Origin: Malania oleifera
Lineage: Eukaryota > Streptophyta > Magnoliopsida > Santalales > Ximeniaceae
Reading direction: 5' to 3'
DNA: 64,000 nucleotides
Assembly (NCBI RefSeq): GCF_029873635.1
Contig: NC_080417.1
Coordinates: forward strand, 32,166,214 to 32,230,213
A program made the position numbers and the translations under genes. Shown here piece after piece: positions 24,037 to 36,800 of this stretch; the stretch's first letter is position 1; each line of letters opens with the position of its first letter. Under the pieces are notes generated by a model. The model was not told the DNA's origin. It made no database searches and saw only the letters and a program-made list of their open reading frames with translations.

Positions 24037-24682
24037 TGTAGAAATAATATGAGGAAAATGTTGCAGAACTGAAATTTGTTTCAAGGCACGTTACAATGTC
24101 GTTTTCCTTATAACGTCATTTGCCCACACCGAATTGGAGTGTATTGGGTTAGCAATACATTTTCAAGATACAATGAAGCCCATAATATGATATGATATCA
24201 TTTGCGTTATACACAAATGAAAACTGATCACAAACACCCTTAGAGTAATTTAAACAAATGTTCGGGAATTCTATTTGTGCAGATAATAGAATCCAGATTT
24301 GAAAAAGATATAATTTGTGGAAATATTTGTAAGAAAGAGAAGGAGAGAATGATGAATTTTTTGTTGTTTTTTGTGAAGTTAGTTTCGTCTTTATATAGAC
24401 AGAATCATGCTTTTTTCAAAAGGTTGCATCTGTTCCGAAAGGTTGCATCCGTTTCGAAAGGTTGCATTTGTTCCAAAAGGTTGCATCCGTTTTGAAAGGT
24501 TGCATCTTTTAATCAATTTTAAGAGATTATTCCACCTTATCATTTATTAATGACCTTTCCTTTTCTACTTTTTCCAATGTGGGAGAAACTCACATAACTT
24601 TAAATGCTTTAGAAAATTCATCAAAGGAAGACTTTAAAAAAAGCCACCCATAAAATCATATATAATAGAAAATATTTCAACA
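24037..24682 (-). repeat. 3' LTR of the deleted copia, with 19-bp repeat expansion
   Basis: It ends AATATTTCAACA before the purine tract. It is longer than its partner because of five tandem copies of a 19-bp unit (AGGTTGCATCYGTTYYGAA) at 24421-24506. The right LTR has a single related copy. Confidence 0.82.
24421..24506. repeat. Five-copy 19-bp minisatellite in an LTR
   Basis: GGTTGCATC starts at 24422, 24441, 24460, 24479 and 24498, an exact 19-bp period. Units differ at two or three pyrimidine positions. The unit lies in transcribed LTR sequence shortly after a TATATAGAC motif. Confidence 0.92.
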
Positions 24683-25229
24683 TTCCCCCATCATTTTCAA
24701 AATATAGATGAAAAATAATTTATTTAGATAAGAGATAATTTATGCATAAATGAAGGTGTTTTTAGAACTTGAACCTTCACTTAGTAAATACATATCAAAG
24801 TTAATCAGGATTATATAGTAGACAAACTTTGAACTAACAATCCTCTTTTGATTAACTGGATACATATCACACACAAATTGTTAGATCTTTGGGTGTTACC
24901 AAAAGCCGATGCGTGGATTGGCCTTGCGTCTATATCCCAGTTTGATGAGTGATCTAGAGATAAATCCATTTCTCATAGGAAGCGGCACCATTTTCGACAC
25001 TCATATAGGTAGGTTTATCAAAGGTACCCTTGTAATTAAAGTACCTCATAGAACCTTTTATAAACCTATTAAGAGCTTAAGCTCAACCTTCACCTTTTCA
25101 CATTATAGGTACAAAACACTATTTTCCTGATGATGGATTATGTGATACACATATACTTTTTAGTGCTTTCAGTCACTACATATGATGTACTTTGCTCATT
25201 GAACTCAAGAGCTTGAAAATTTCAAGTGT

Positions 25230-26709
25230 TGAGTCGAGTTTCCATCATTGGTGACTATGAGTTATGGATTTAAATCCTATCCACTTTGATGTTTTCCAGA
25301 CCATGTATCTTGCAAGTCCTTTTGTTAATGAGTCAGCCAAATTTTGGCTTGATCTCATAAAATCTACGGTAATTGCCCCATCAGTAATTAACTACCTCAT
25401 ATAGCTATGTCTTAGGCCAATATGCCTGGATTTACCATAAAGAAAGTGAATCAACAATATAAATAGAAATATTCACTTTATTGATATTAGGCTTAAATAT
25501 ACCCTCATATATATAGCATTTTCCCACAAAGACTCCACCCTTAAAGAGTACAAATTTGTCAGATTCAAACACTAACTTAAAGTCAAACTTATTAAGTAGG
25601 CTTCCAAAAACTAGATTCTTCCTAATTTTTGGTACATGGCATACATCAATGAGAGTCAAACTTTTTCCAAAAGCAAATTCAAAAGTGACATCTCCTTTGC
25701 CTTTGACTACAGCAGTGGACACATTTCCCATGTAGAGAACATTGCCATTTTCCACCGGTTTATACTTTTAGAATGAACTCTTGTCTTTGCAAACATGTCT
25801 TGTTACACTTGAGTCAATCCACCATGCACAGTCATCTTCAACAACATTGATTTCAGAAATTATTGCCACAAACTTGTTAGAGTTTGTTTCATCTTGCTTT
25901 TTCTTGAGAAGACGACATTCACTTTTGTAATGTCCAGGTTTTCTACAATGAAAGCATAAACCTTTCTTTTTCTTATTTTGATTCTTGACAAAATTGTACT
26001 TTATTTTTCGATTCCCTTTCTTGGGATGTTGGGACTATTTAGAATTGCCTCTTTCTTCCATCATATGCACTTTGGAAGTATGCTCTTCTGCACCTTTTTG
26101 GTTCTGCCTCAACACTTCCTCAATTTGGAAATGTTGGCCCAGTTGTTCAAGAGACATATCATCCTTCCCGTGTTTCAAAAATTTTCTAACATCTTTCCAA
26201 GATGGATTTAACTTATCAATAATAGATGAAACAGAAATGCATTCATCCATCTTCATATTATGTTGATTAAACTGGTTAAGGATATGCATAGTTTCATGAA
26301 ACTGCTCTACAACAAACATATTATCAACCATGATATAATTAAAAAAATTTTCAATAAAAAATTTCATACTAATCGCATCATTTGTGAGATACTTAGCCTC
26401 AAGTGCATCCCACAACTCCTTTGTAGTAGCCATATTTTGATACAGATCGAACATATTGTCTGACATTGAATTGCAAATGTGGTCTTTGCATATATAATCA
26501 TCTTGTTCCCATTTAAGTCTTGCACATCCTTCAACCAAAGTCTCATTCTCGTTCATAGCAGGTTTGGGGGTGGTCAGAACATACATCACTTTGAGACCCA
26601 CAAGAAGAAAATGCATCTTTTTCTGCCAACACTTGAAATTACTTCCATCGAACCGTTCAAGTTTGACAAAATCCATAGCGAATTCCCTCAAGGTTGAAGA
26701 ACCAGCCAT
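25230..26709 (-). pseudogene. Copia gag-protease and RNase H tail, defective
   Basis: The ATG at 26707-26709 opens a gag of 224 residues (MAGSSTLREF, RFDGSNFKCWQKKM). A TAG stop at 26035-26037 follows, probably a mutated Trp codon. The frame continues into an intact CCHC knuckle, CFHCRKPGHYKSEC, at about 25905-25950, then WIDSSVTRH, a protease active site with DSG changed to DSS. A stop near 25770 is followed by 107 residues of the protease to pre-integrase region (25755-25432). Abruptly after this comes GLRHSYMR...VDFMRSSQNLADSLTKGL, the end of RNase H, in another frame. The break near 25430 marks the internal deletion. Confidence 0.85.
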
Positions 26710-26731
26710 TTCGCAAATAACGTTTTAAGAT

Positions 26732-27290
26732 TGTAAAAATAAGATGAGGAAAATGCTGCAAAACTGAAATTTGCTTCAAGGCACGTTACAATGTCGTTTT
26801 TTCTTAAAACGTTATTTACTCCCACCAGATTGATGTGTATTGGATCAGCAAATGTTTCTAAGATACAATGAAGCCTAGAATATGATTTGATATCAATTTG
26901 CGTTGTACACAAATGAAAACTAATCACAAACACCCTTAAAGTAATTTAAACAAATGTTCAAGAATTTTATTTTTGCATATAATAGAATTTAGAATTGAAA
27001 AAGATATAATTTGTAAAAATTTTTGTGGGAGAGAATAATAAGTTTTCTGCTATTTTTCGTGGAGTTGGCTCTATCTTTATATAGACAAAATCATGCATTT
27101 TTCAAAAGATTGCATCTCCTAACTAATTGTAACATATTATTCCTCCATGTCATTTATTAATAACCTTTCCTTTTCCACTTTTTCCAATGTGGGAGAAACT
27201 AACATAACTTTGAATGCTTTAGAAAACTCATCAAAGGAAGACTTTAAAAACTCACCCATAAAATCGTATATTTTAGAAAATATTTCAATA
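26732..27290 (-). repeat. 5' LTR of the deleted copia
   Basis: Matches 24037-24682 and the solo LTR at 5081-5693 through the same blocks (CAAGGCACGTTACAATGTCG, CACAAACACCCTTA, GTGGGAGAAACT). Its last bases are CAATA instead of CAACA. Confidence 0.8.
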
Positions 27291-27901
27291 GGATCTCAAA
27301 TACATAACCATTTTACTCAAATTTGGCATGAAATATGATGGTTTTATTTATTTTCCAATGAAGGAGATCTTCAAAGTATTTACATTATTTGCATTTTAAA
27401 ATGTTCGCAAAAAATAAATATTAGAGTAATTTGCAAATCTACTAAGTCGAATTCTCATTAGCTTTTGCTTAATTATTGAGAGCTAGGCATGCTTTGTGCG
27501 TCTTGACATGAGCTAGTGTGAAAGAATAATGTTTATGTGCTTAATTCAGTGATTTGAAGCTATATGTTGTCTAGTAGGGACAAAAGACAGCTCTTAAGGC
27601 CTTATCCAAGGACTCCATAAACCGGACAAAAGACAAAAGCTATATGTTTCCCTTAGCATACACCTAGAAAAAAGGAATGGACTTATACTAGATAATACAG
27701 TGTTTGATTCTTTTCTAACCCTACTCAGCTCAAAATTACAATTCCCCGCAGACCTAATTCAAAAACAAAATGATCTATTACCCAATACCCACCCCGGTGC
27801 TCTATAAATACTATGGTGCCATCCTGTAGAAACAAAGGGCAAAAAGAGCACAACCTACAGTCACAACAAAGATTCTCTACCCTGAAAAATACTATATATG
27901 C
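27291..27901 (-). other. 3' flank and probable 3' UTR of NOL6
   Basis: No coding signal. Sequence just below the NOL6 stop at 27902 must include its 3' UTR and poly(A) site. I cannot pick the site with confidence. AATAAA-like strings on the minus strand occur near 27343-27352, some 550 nt past the stop. Confidence 0.45.
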
Positions 27902-30065
27902 TTAATTCCCAACTCTAGGGGCCTTCAGAAAATAAACACTCCTCACAAACCCTCTTCCAACATCACCAACAGTTCTTAGCACACCAACTGGATCTTCTAT
28001 GTCCCCGCCCATTCCCACCTCCTCTCGTCCTCGTTTCTGCAACACCAAATAACAAATAAAAGGGGTTGTTTTCGATACTAAATGAAGAGTACTGTGTGTG
28101 TATCAAGCATACCTTCGACTGGGATCTCTCCCATGTTAGGCCAATAGCATCACCTCCCAGAGAATCATACCACACCTTGAACACATTCAGGAACTCTTTC
28201 TGAAAATATATTATGGGAAAAATGTCAGCAAGAAATAGCTTTTGTGTTAAGATCAATGTCAAAAAGCTTGTGGGGAGAGAGAAGGAAAGAGATATTAAAG
28301 TTTTGCCTGATACATGCCTCTAAATCTCCAACAAAGCATCTCAGCGGATCAAAGTTCACCATTAGCTTATATTTCAGTTCCTCGGGGCGCTTCATGTCTT
28401 CAGCCAGCAAGAAGGGATGGAAATCCTTGCTAACATTCCCACTAGCCACATGCCTCCCTGTCCATGACATGCAATTAAGAGAATTGTAACACTCCTAACA
28501 ACAAACTGAATAGAAAACAAGAAACATTTTGACAATAGAATAGCCATGACAGTTTCCAATATCCATCAGAGAAAATGCCTTGGTTTGGTTCAGATGGGAA
28601 TAGAAGCCGCTGGGGGAAAGCCAATCTGTCCCTGTGGAGTAGAATTAATGCATCATAGTTGTTCAAAGGAGTTCGGAAAAGGCACTGCAAGCCAAAAATT
28701 GTCACAGAAATCCATTATTACAAAAAAAAAAATGAAATAAGGTCGGTCCAAATTGTAAACCTTCCATTTATAGCGGTGTGCGGTCAGTGTACAAAACTAC
28801 AAACAAAAAGAGTGACTAACACACAAAGCAAGTCACCTAGCGAAAAAAAAAGTGTAACCAAATTTTTTTAACGTGTCTCACCTCCCAACCATAGGAATCA
28901 ATTTGATGCTGCAATATGAGTTTGGTCAACAAGTTTGCACTGCTTCGAGCATAGGCCACCAATCTCCGCAGTTCCTTTTACATCAGCATTGTCAAAATGT
29001 CGGTTGAATAACAAAATCAGCATATTCACAAAAGAATGCATTTGGCAAGTCAGACTACTGATTAATAAGGAAGCATGAACAAACTTTTTTTAACCCTGGC
29101 ACCCTTGCTGGGGCCCAAAGTAAGCCATTACGCCAAAAGTTCATGCTCCGAACAATGAAGAAACAGGATACTTCATCTTGTAAAAGAATAATATACAAAC
29201 AAATTGAGGCTGAAACAATTACTTACAGATGATATTGGTGGGAATCTGGTCCAAGCTTCAGATACCCTGTCATATGCTGTGGCCAAGAACATTGCAGGGT
29301 TTAAATTTTGTGCATTTTCTTCACAAGCCTTTCTACTTGACATGAAATTCTCCTATCAAAATGAGGCACATTAAAAATATAAACACAGGCATGCAAGGAG
29401 CCAACATAAAATTATAGAAATAACAATCCATTGTGAAGCTTACAGTAATCTCTTTTTCATCATCTGGCGTCAGATCATTATTTATGTCAACCACCAAAGG
29501 AGAAAAAGTCCAGTCATACTCAGAAATTAACCGCAGGAACCTGCCAACCAAATTTGGTAATGCATATTATGAAATTGTCCACCCCAAACATGTGCATATA
29601 GGCACAAATAAGCCAGTCTAATTTGGTATATGAAAAAAAAAATTAAATTAATAGCAGCATATTAGTTTTATCTTGTTTAAAATTTAGTCTATTTTTCAGA
29701 CATCATTCAGAGGTATAAATGATCCCTTCCAAGCTTTCAGCAAGCAAATTTGTGAAGACCAACACAAACATAACTAGCATTTACTTCCAGTAGAATGCCA
29801 TAGGAATGAGAAATTCAACCTCAAAAAACCTGAGACTCGTGAATGAGGAGCATAAAATGGTAATGGTGTTGAAAAGACATATGCAACCAACAGCTCAACT
29901 GCCTCCTCTACTAAGCAAGCCGAGAAGAGATGCGAAGCAATCCATCGCTTGGCAAGCCTACCAAAGAAAGAAATAAGATGCACATTCTGGTATAATAATA
30001 ATAATAATTACAATTATTATTTTAGATTACATATTCAAAATCTCACTGAACGACAGACCCATATG

Positions 30066-30111
<46 letters not shown>

Positions 30112-30879
30112 TTACATTACATATTCAAAATCTCACCGAACGACAGGCCCATATGTTGGATAACGTCCTTGCAAACCATTGATCATGCTAGAATGCTGGC
30201 TGCGGAAAAAAAGTTTCTTATCTGCAGAGAAGACCTGCTTCCCTTTATCACTTCCATCTATAATTAAAATGGGCTAAATAAGCACATCATCACAAGTATC
30301 TACATACCACATCCATAAATAAATAATCATAAGTCAAATTGAAATCTTTACTTTGCCTGTTCAGCAAACTCAGGCCTCTCTCATGCAAAATTTTAAGACG
30401 AAATGCATATCCAGACATAAAAACATCAACATCATCCTCAGTAGCAGTACATGTCATTCCACAACTGTTCTGGAGACTGCCACAATACAGTATCATCAGA
30501 TAAGTTAACAAAGAAGAATATAGCTGCCTTCATAAAAAGTCAAACACAGCCTGACCCACCTTTCTCCAATTTTTATAAGGAAAGCAGATTTAGTCTTCTC
30601 CATCGCTACCTCATCCAATGGCCAATTCCCAGAACCTTCCAACTGGAGATCAAAGCAATAACTAAGTATTTAACAAAAATTCAATAAATAAGTACTTATA
30701 GACTACAAATAGCACTAGGAATGCAAAGCGAGATTGATTGATTACTGCATATCATGCCTGAATCATAACTTCCAGTGGTTGAATGCATGTTGAAGTAAGC
30801 TTTTGTAGTTTTGAAACACCACCCTTCTCGTATGCTAGGGGATGAGGTTCAGGAGGATATACCGAAGTAAACCGAAAAG
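27902..30879 (-). CDS. NOL6: NOL6 exons 15-26
   Basis: Exons: 15 30758-30879; 16 30560-30642; 17 30352-30476; 18 30137-30257; 19 29820-29957; 20 29444-29540; 21 29227-29352; 22 28882-28974; 23 28579-28684; 24 28318-28457; 25 28113-28199; 26 27902-28036, ending [13 protein letters not shown]...APRVGN and TAA at 27902-27904. Introns after exons 15, 23 and 24 begin GC; the rest begin GT. The acceptor of exon 22 (GTAAAAG) lacks a good pyrimidine tract. In each GC case the homologous protein junction and the phase fit only this choice, and the next usable GT would bring in a stop or break phase. Confidence 0.93.
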
Positions 30880-33800
30880 CTGTAAAGAATACTAAACTCA
30901 GAGATTTTACCAATTTTTTTTTTTTTTAAAACATTCAAGTTGAAACATTAAAAGAAAAAAATAATAGAAGCCCAAAACCAACTTGATTTGACTACTAGGA
31001 TTTTTCTACCAAAAACATAACCCAAAAATATGAGAAGAAAAATTGTTCTCTTAAGAGCTTTTCAATTATGGAACAAGAGATTTTTGGAAATTGTTCATTG
31101 TATACCAAACCACAACAATGGAACCAATTTTTTATTTTTTATAGAAGAAGAATATGCTAAGAGAGAAGAAAAGAATTACAAGCTAAAGGAGGACCAGAAA
31201 TCCTTAAGAAATAAGAAAGCATCATAATAAAAGAGTACAAAAGAGGCAAATCAGAAAACCTAACAAAAACTAAAAAAGCCCCTTCTTAAACCCTTGTCAA
31301 CGTTATTGATAGAAGAATTTAAATTAGCTAGCTCACACTGACACGCTCTCCCCTTGCTTTTACACTAGTCCAAATAAACTTCTTTCCCTCCAGGATCAGA
31401 GTCAATCATAAACCATTCTTGAGTTCTTGCCCAACAATTGTTGAGCTTCAATATCCTTTCCAGTAACCTCCCTCCTAGTCCCCAACATTTTCAGCCACAT
31501 TATGCCCAGTATCTTCACCATTATCTTCAAAGAGATTAACACCTACCCTTCAAGTGGACTAGCCTGCACATGGGAATCCAACAAAATCTAAGTCATATGA
31601 AACATGGCCATAATGCTCACAAGATTCATCAAGTAAGAAGCCATCATCACATGCAAAACTGCAGTCGATATCACTTCCATTATCAGACTCATCACCCCAT
31701 TTCTTTTTATTCTTGATGGGTCCGCTCTTGCTTTCCTTCCCACCTCATTTCAGCACCAGTTCATTTGGAGTTTGAACAACACAACCCTCAGAATTACTTG
31801 ACAAACCCAGAGAGTTCACCATAATTCCCTCCATCGCTACCTGATGAATATATTTTTAACAGACCCACCCATATCAATCTTTCCTCCCCAGAAACAAACT
31901 TATTCCCACCATTATAACCCAAAGTCTCTTGATATCCATCTTTTCTGTACAATTCTGATCCTCCTAACTTCCACAACTGCCGATTCCCACATTATTAACC
32001 GCTTTATTCAAGAACTTATTGGACAACTGCACAACACAGGCACTAAGGTCTTCCAATTTTTAATTCAGACTCGGCATTAAGATGATTATTCATACCTGAT
32101 CTATCAGCATTAATCCCTTGACAGATTGCTTGGTCCTGCTCCCAATGTTCCATCATTCTGATTTCGAAAAGGAATTTCCAGAGAAAGATCTGCTTTATTT
32201 GAAACAGAAATAGCCAAATGATAATCCTTCTTATTCTCCACTTGCATAGTATCCATATCGTCAAAGCAAAAAAGCTCCTTCATTGTGTAAGCCATACCCC
32301 TACCCTTAAAGAGAAATCCCTTCTTGTCATACCTAGGATTCGCTAAATGTCACTGCTGCCTTTCTACGATTCAGATGCAAATCAACAGACCCCTCTACCT
32401 ATTACACATAAACCTCCCTCCCCAGTCAGCAAAAGAACCACAACAGTTCACTAACAGAGCCAGGTATATTAAAACATTTTAGAACATCAAGCCCTTCCCT
32501 CTCCTAGCAGGCCCAAGATGCATTTCAATTACTCAATAGGTCCAACAGCCTGATCAGAAGGCCCACTATTCTCTGGTTCAAACATCACCATGTTCTTTGT
32601 CGATGGTTCATTGGCAGGAAACCCTAGAACTGCATATCTCAATGACCTGCCGCCAACATTTCTCTTCAGTCAAACCGTACTGCAGCTGCTGGACAGCCTT
32701 CTCAATATTGCAAGACCAAACATTTCTTTGAAAAAAGTACAACAAAATATAAACAGAAGCATGACATGAAATCATTCAGCTTCTACACATAATGAACAGT
32801 TCAATGTCATGCAAAGCTTTCTATAAAGTAACTATAAATCCACAAAATTTTGTGATACATAGCTTTAATGAAAAGGAAGAAATGACAAGAAAATGTTTGC
32901 CAAAATTCATTACTAATTCCATCCATGAAAATGCATTTCACAATCATATTCTGCAGCAGCAACATTAAGATTCAAAAATATTGACAAAATATCTCAACCA
33001 CAATAATTTGTAGCTGAGCACAAACAGAATATAATCCAAGTCTCACTAAAAACAAAAGATATCAATAGTATCAAAACAATGAATTTAAATTCCCACTCAA
33101 TTTTTTCTAAGAATTAAACCAGAGAGGAGTGTGCATCTTGAGCATAAATACGAAGTTGTTGATATCTCTATTATAAACATGGTCCAGCGGATTATTGACC
33201 TATCCCTAACCCTAATACAGCATTAAATAAAGGAAACGCAGCCCTTCCAGAAGAGAAATGAAACCTGGGTCTAAAGGCTGCACACTAGATATCCGCAATG
33301 GAATGTCTTGGAGAAGGTGCAGACGCTTTGACAAAACTTCAAATGCCACAAGCAAACTTCCAGAAAATGATATGGGATCTGTAAAATAATCACAATTTTT
33401 TTGGGGAAAAATGAATAATTTATGAGAAAATAGTAGAGAATAAAAAAGATAGATATGTCTTGAAAACTAAAAACAGAGTGAAAAAGTAGCATTTATTACC
33501 TCCACCACCGTGAAGCAAAGAGAAATCAAGTTGATCCACAACATGCACAATATTTTCTTTTGATATGGAAAGATGTTGCAAAAGAACATGCTCAGTAATT
33601 CTTTTTATGATAAGATGTCTTTCCCACTGCTTGCATTCCCATACTATAAATTTAGGAAACAATAGTTATGTTAATCATTCTGTTACAAATTGACACAAGG
33701 ATCAGCAGCCAACTAAGAATCAATCATCCATCAGTACCCCCTCACCTGTGCTTTCAGCAGTTGTACCATCTTTAAATCCCCGAAGCTCTGCTTTATCTCC

Positions 33801-36800
33801 CCAGAACTTACGGAATTTAAAAGCCTAATGCAGAACATGAATAACATTAGTAAATGTGCTGTGAGGCAACTGAAATAAAGATTCAAAGAATCAAATACCT
33901 CCTCTTTATTTTCACCACTAGGACCAATGTCAACCATTCTAAGTGCTTTGTCTAAAGAGCTGACTGAAATTCCAACAAGCAACGGCTCTCTATCGAACAT
34001 TGAGAAACCCTAAAAGCATAACATTATGAGAACAAGTTTGTCTCAGCTACAGTAAGGCTATCAATCAATGGTTGAAGATTAAAATTATAGCCATACATTC
34101 TCTATATTGCAGTCTGTAGGGGTGTTTCTCCACGTAACACGTATGGACTTTGCCCTATCTTTTAACCCTTGATGCAGAAGAAAATGTATCTTCAGCTCGT
34201 ACATTCTCCAACACTCTTCGTCCAAGCAAAATCCTGACGCGCAAAACTCAGCATTTCCCTTCAAGTTCAATCTAAAGAAGAAAAAACTCTCAAACAGCAA
34301 CAAAGATACACATCTACTGAAAATAACTGAGAAACTCTACAAATTAGATAACAAAATATTGCCAGGGCTCTGGCAACTAGCAATTCGCAATAGGCATGCA
34401 TTAACATATTAAAACAAGTCACTTCTCTAATCAGACCCATATGGCTTTTATAGATCTAGAGAAAACTTATGATAGAGTACCTAGGGAAGTGCTTTGGTGG
34501 GTATTAGAAAATAAGGGAGTTTGCAATAGATATACAGAGGTCATTGAGGATATGTATGATAGAGTAGTGACTAAGGTGGATGAGTGGTTTAACATTAAAA
34601 GATAAAGTAGGAAATGAACATATATGCAAAAATTTAGGCATAGCACCAGTTAAAAATAAGGTAAGGGAGGAGCGAATTAGATGGTTTGGGCATTTAAAGC
34701 ATAGGCCTAGTAGAGCACCTATGAGGAGGAGTGAGTTAGTTATGGTTTTTGGCATGTAAGAGTAGGGGTAGGCCTAAAATAACTTGGAGTGAGGTAGTGA
34801 GGAAGGATTTAATAGCCCTTAATCTAATAGATAAAAATGCTCTGGACCGGGTGAATTGGCGGAAAAGGATTTATGTAGTCAACCCCACTTAGTAGGACTT
34901 AAGGATTGTTGTTGTTATATCTAATCAGACCCATACATGTGCTTTTAGTTGGCAATTGACAATAGGCATGCATTAACATATTAAAATAAGTCACTCGATC
35001 TAATCAAACCCATACATGTGCTTTTAGTCATTCCATAAAATGTATTTCTCTATAACGACATTTGGTTAACCATGCATTAAAATTTCAAACTACCATAGTG
35101 ATGTAGGAGTAGGACAAGAAGCAAGACATGGGAAGATCTTTGTTGGAGAATAATTAAGAATTGGGTCAAGGGATTGCTGGGTTTAGTTAGCAGTTCATTG
35201 TATATTTAGTTTAATTAGTATAGGACTGTATTTGGGGGCTTGTTTGTAATATTTGTGTATCTTATGGGTGAATTTGTAATTTCATGTTGTTTTAGGGGTA
35301 TATGTGTAATTTCATGTATTAAGAGACTTTCTTATAAATACTGTGTGGAAGTCATGTCGTAAGTTGTTCAACTTGAATTGAGAAAGTGAACATGTCTCCC
35401 CTTTTGTATCTTCTTTCTCCTCTCTTCCCTTTCTTCCCCTTTCCTCCCTTCTATCTCTCATGGCTGCAGATCCTTAATGCTACCCCTGCATCATTTGGTA
35501 TCAGGGCCCAAAATCGATTTCATTCTTTCATTTCAATGCCCCCAAGTTCCACTTTCACTCTATTTCTTCCCTTCTTTTTCTCTTCCTTTTTCTCTCTTTT
35601 GTTCTGTAACTTCTCTCTCCCTCCTTGCTCTGCCTTTGAAAAAAAAATTCTGTTTTTTTTCTCTCCTCTACTCTGCTCTATTCTCAGTGTTGTTTTGCAC
35701 AACTCTTTCCTTCTGCCCTCGTTCTTCTTCTTCTTCCTTCCCCATCGTTTTCTGTTCTGTCTGCCCTTCTCCATCCTATCTTTATCTTTCACTATTCTGT
35801 CCTTCTCTGTCTGTTCCTAATCCCCTGCTATCCAGCAGCATTTTCTTCTGATCCTCTTCTTCTGTCTCCTCCTCGTCTTCTCTTTCAGTTTCCCTCCCTT
35901 CATTCTACCACTCTGATTATGATTTCTGGGTCTCTGTTCTGAAATTTCATTTAGAAAGATAAAATTCAAAAAAAAAAAAAAAAGCAGTTCTGAACTTTTT
36001 CAAAATTCCAATTAAGTCCCTCTTTTATCAAACACCCCATTCCTGGAAGACTTTCGCAACATCTCCCACGCCATCATAATCAGAACCCCCTGAAACCCTC
36101 TCCCCTAAAATTTCATTGCTTACTGACCACCAGAGGGCCTGCATGTGCCGGCTGAAATATTTCCAGCCAACCACCCTGTGAAAATCCCAATCTCCTGCAT
36201 TCTTCTCATCACAACACCACCCCATTGTAATCTCCATTCCTTTATCTCCCTTCGCCCCAAATAACATTGCTGGAAAGTTTCCATCGGCAACTCACACACA
36301 CCATGCACGGGCAACGCACATGTGGAATTTTCCCCATGTCCTGCAACTTAAACTTGGGGTTCTCCCATGATATTTTGATCTACAACATGGTATCTTGTTG
36401 CTAGACATGAATTTGCAAGTGTGATATCTTGATATGAAAAAAGCTAGAAATTGAAATATCACTTGAACCATCAGCACTTTGGAATGTGGATTTGTCACTG
36501 ACAGCAATAAAAATCAGGTTGCATCGCTGCGTTTGTGAGTTTTTTTTTGTGAATTTGTTTAGTTTCTGCATGGACTCTAGACCACATGTGAATTGAAGAT
36601 GGTTCTTGAACATTGGGAATCAGATCTGTGGTTTGCAAAAATAAATCAAGGATGGTTAGCAAATCATGTTAAGGGCTTTGGGTGAATGGCCTACTGGAAA
36701 AATGAATGGCTTGTCATACTCTGGACATAATATCAAGCCATTCCATACCTTTCAAAAGTGTGGAGAAAATGTGTGCAAATTCATCATTGATGGAAGATAT

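Larger units (their letters stand above)
24037..27290 (-). mobile_element. Internally deleted copia with only gag, protease and pol tail
   Basis: Related LTRs lie at 24037-24682 and 26732-27290. On the minus strand the interior holds gag (26709-26035), a zinc knuckle and protease (about 26034-25432), then directly the last part of pol (about 25430-25230), and a GATGGGGGAA purine tract at the left LTR. Integrase, RT and most of RNase H are absent, so the element could only move with proteins from elsewhere. I find no clear primer-binding site between the right LTR and gag, and no target duplication. Confidence 0.82.

Noticed and set aside
24421-24506. CRISPR-like short repeats
   Set aside because: A 19-bp head-to-tail minisatellite with no spacers.
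26035-26709. Host gene encoding a 224-residue protein
   Set aside because: Sequence and the following CCHC knuckle and protease identify it as copia gag, and it is flanked by related LTRs.
24037-27290. A 5-bp target duplication for the deleted copia
   Set aside because: Flanks aattt and ggatc do not match; none of the alternative ends tried gave a match.
28475-28705. Minus-strand ORF running from NOL6 exon 23 through intron 23
   Set aside because: The frame stays open past the GC donor but loses homology at exactly the predicted junction and stops before exon 24. It is intron read-through.
28244-28740. Plus-strand ORFs across NOL6 exons 23-24
   Set aside because: Antisense to conserved coding exons, with no domain of their own.
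35386-35851. Long plus-strand ORFs of 124 and 144 codons
   Set aside because: Pyrimidine-rich, low-complexity Ser/Phe/Leu sequence in the leader of the gypsy at 35.1-37.7 kb. No domain and overlapping frames.
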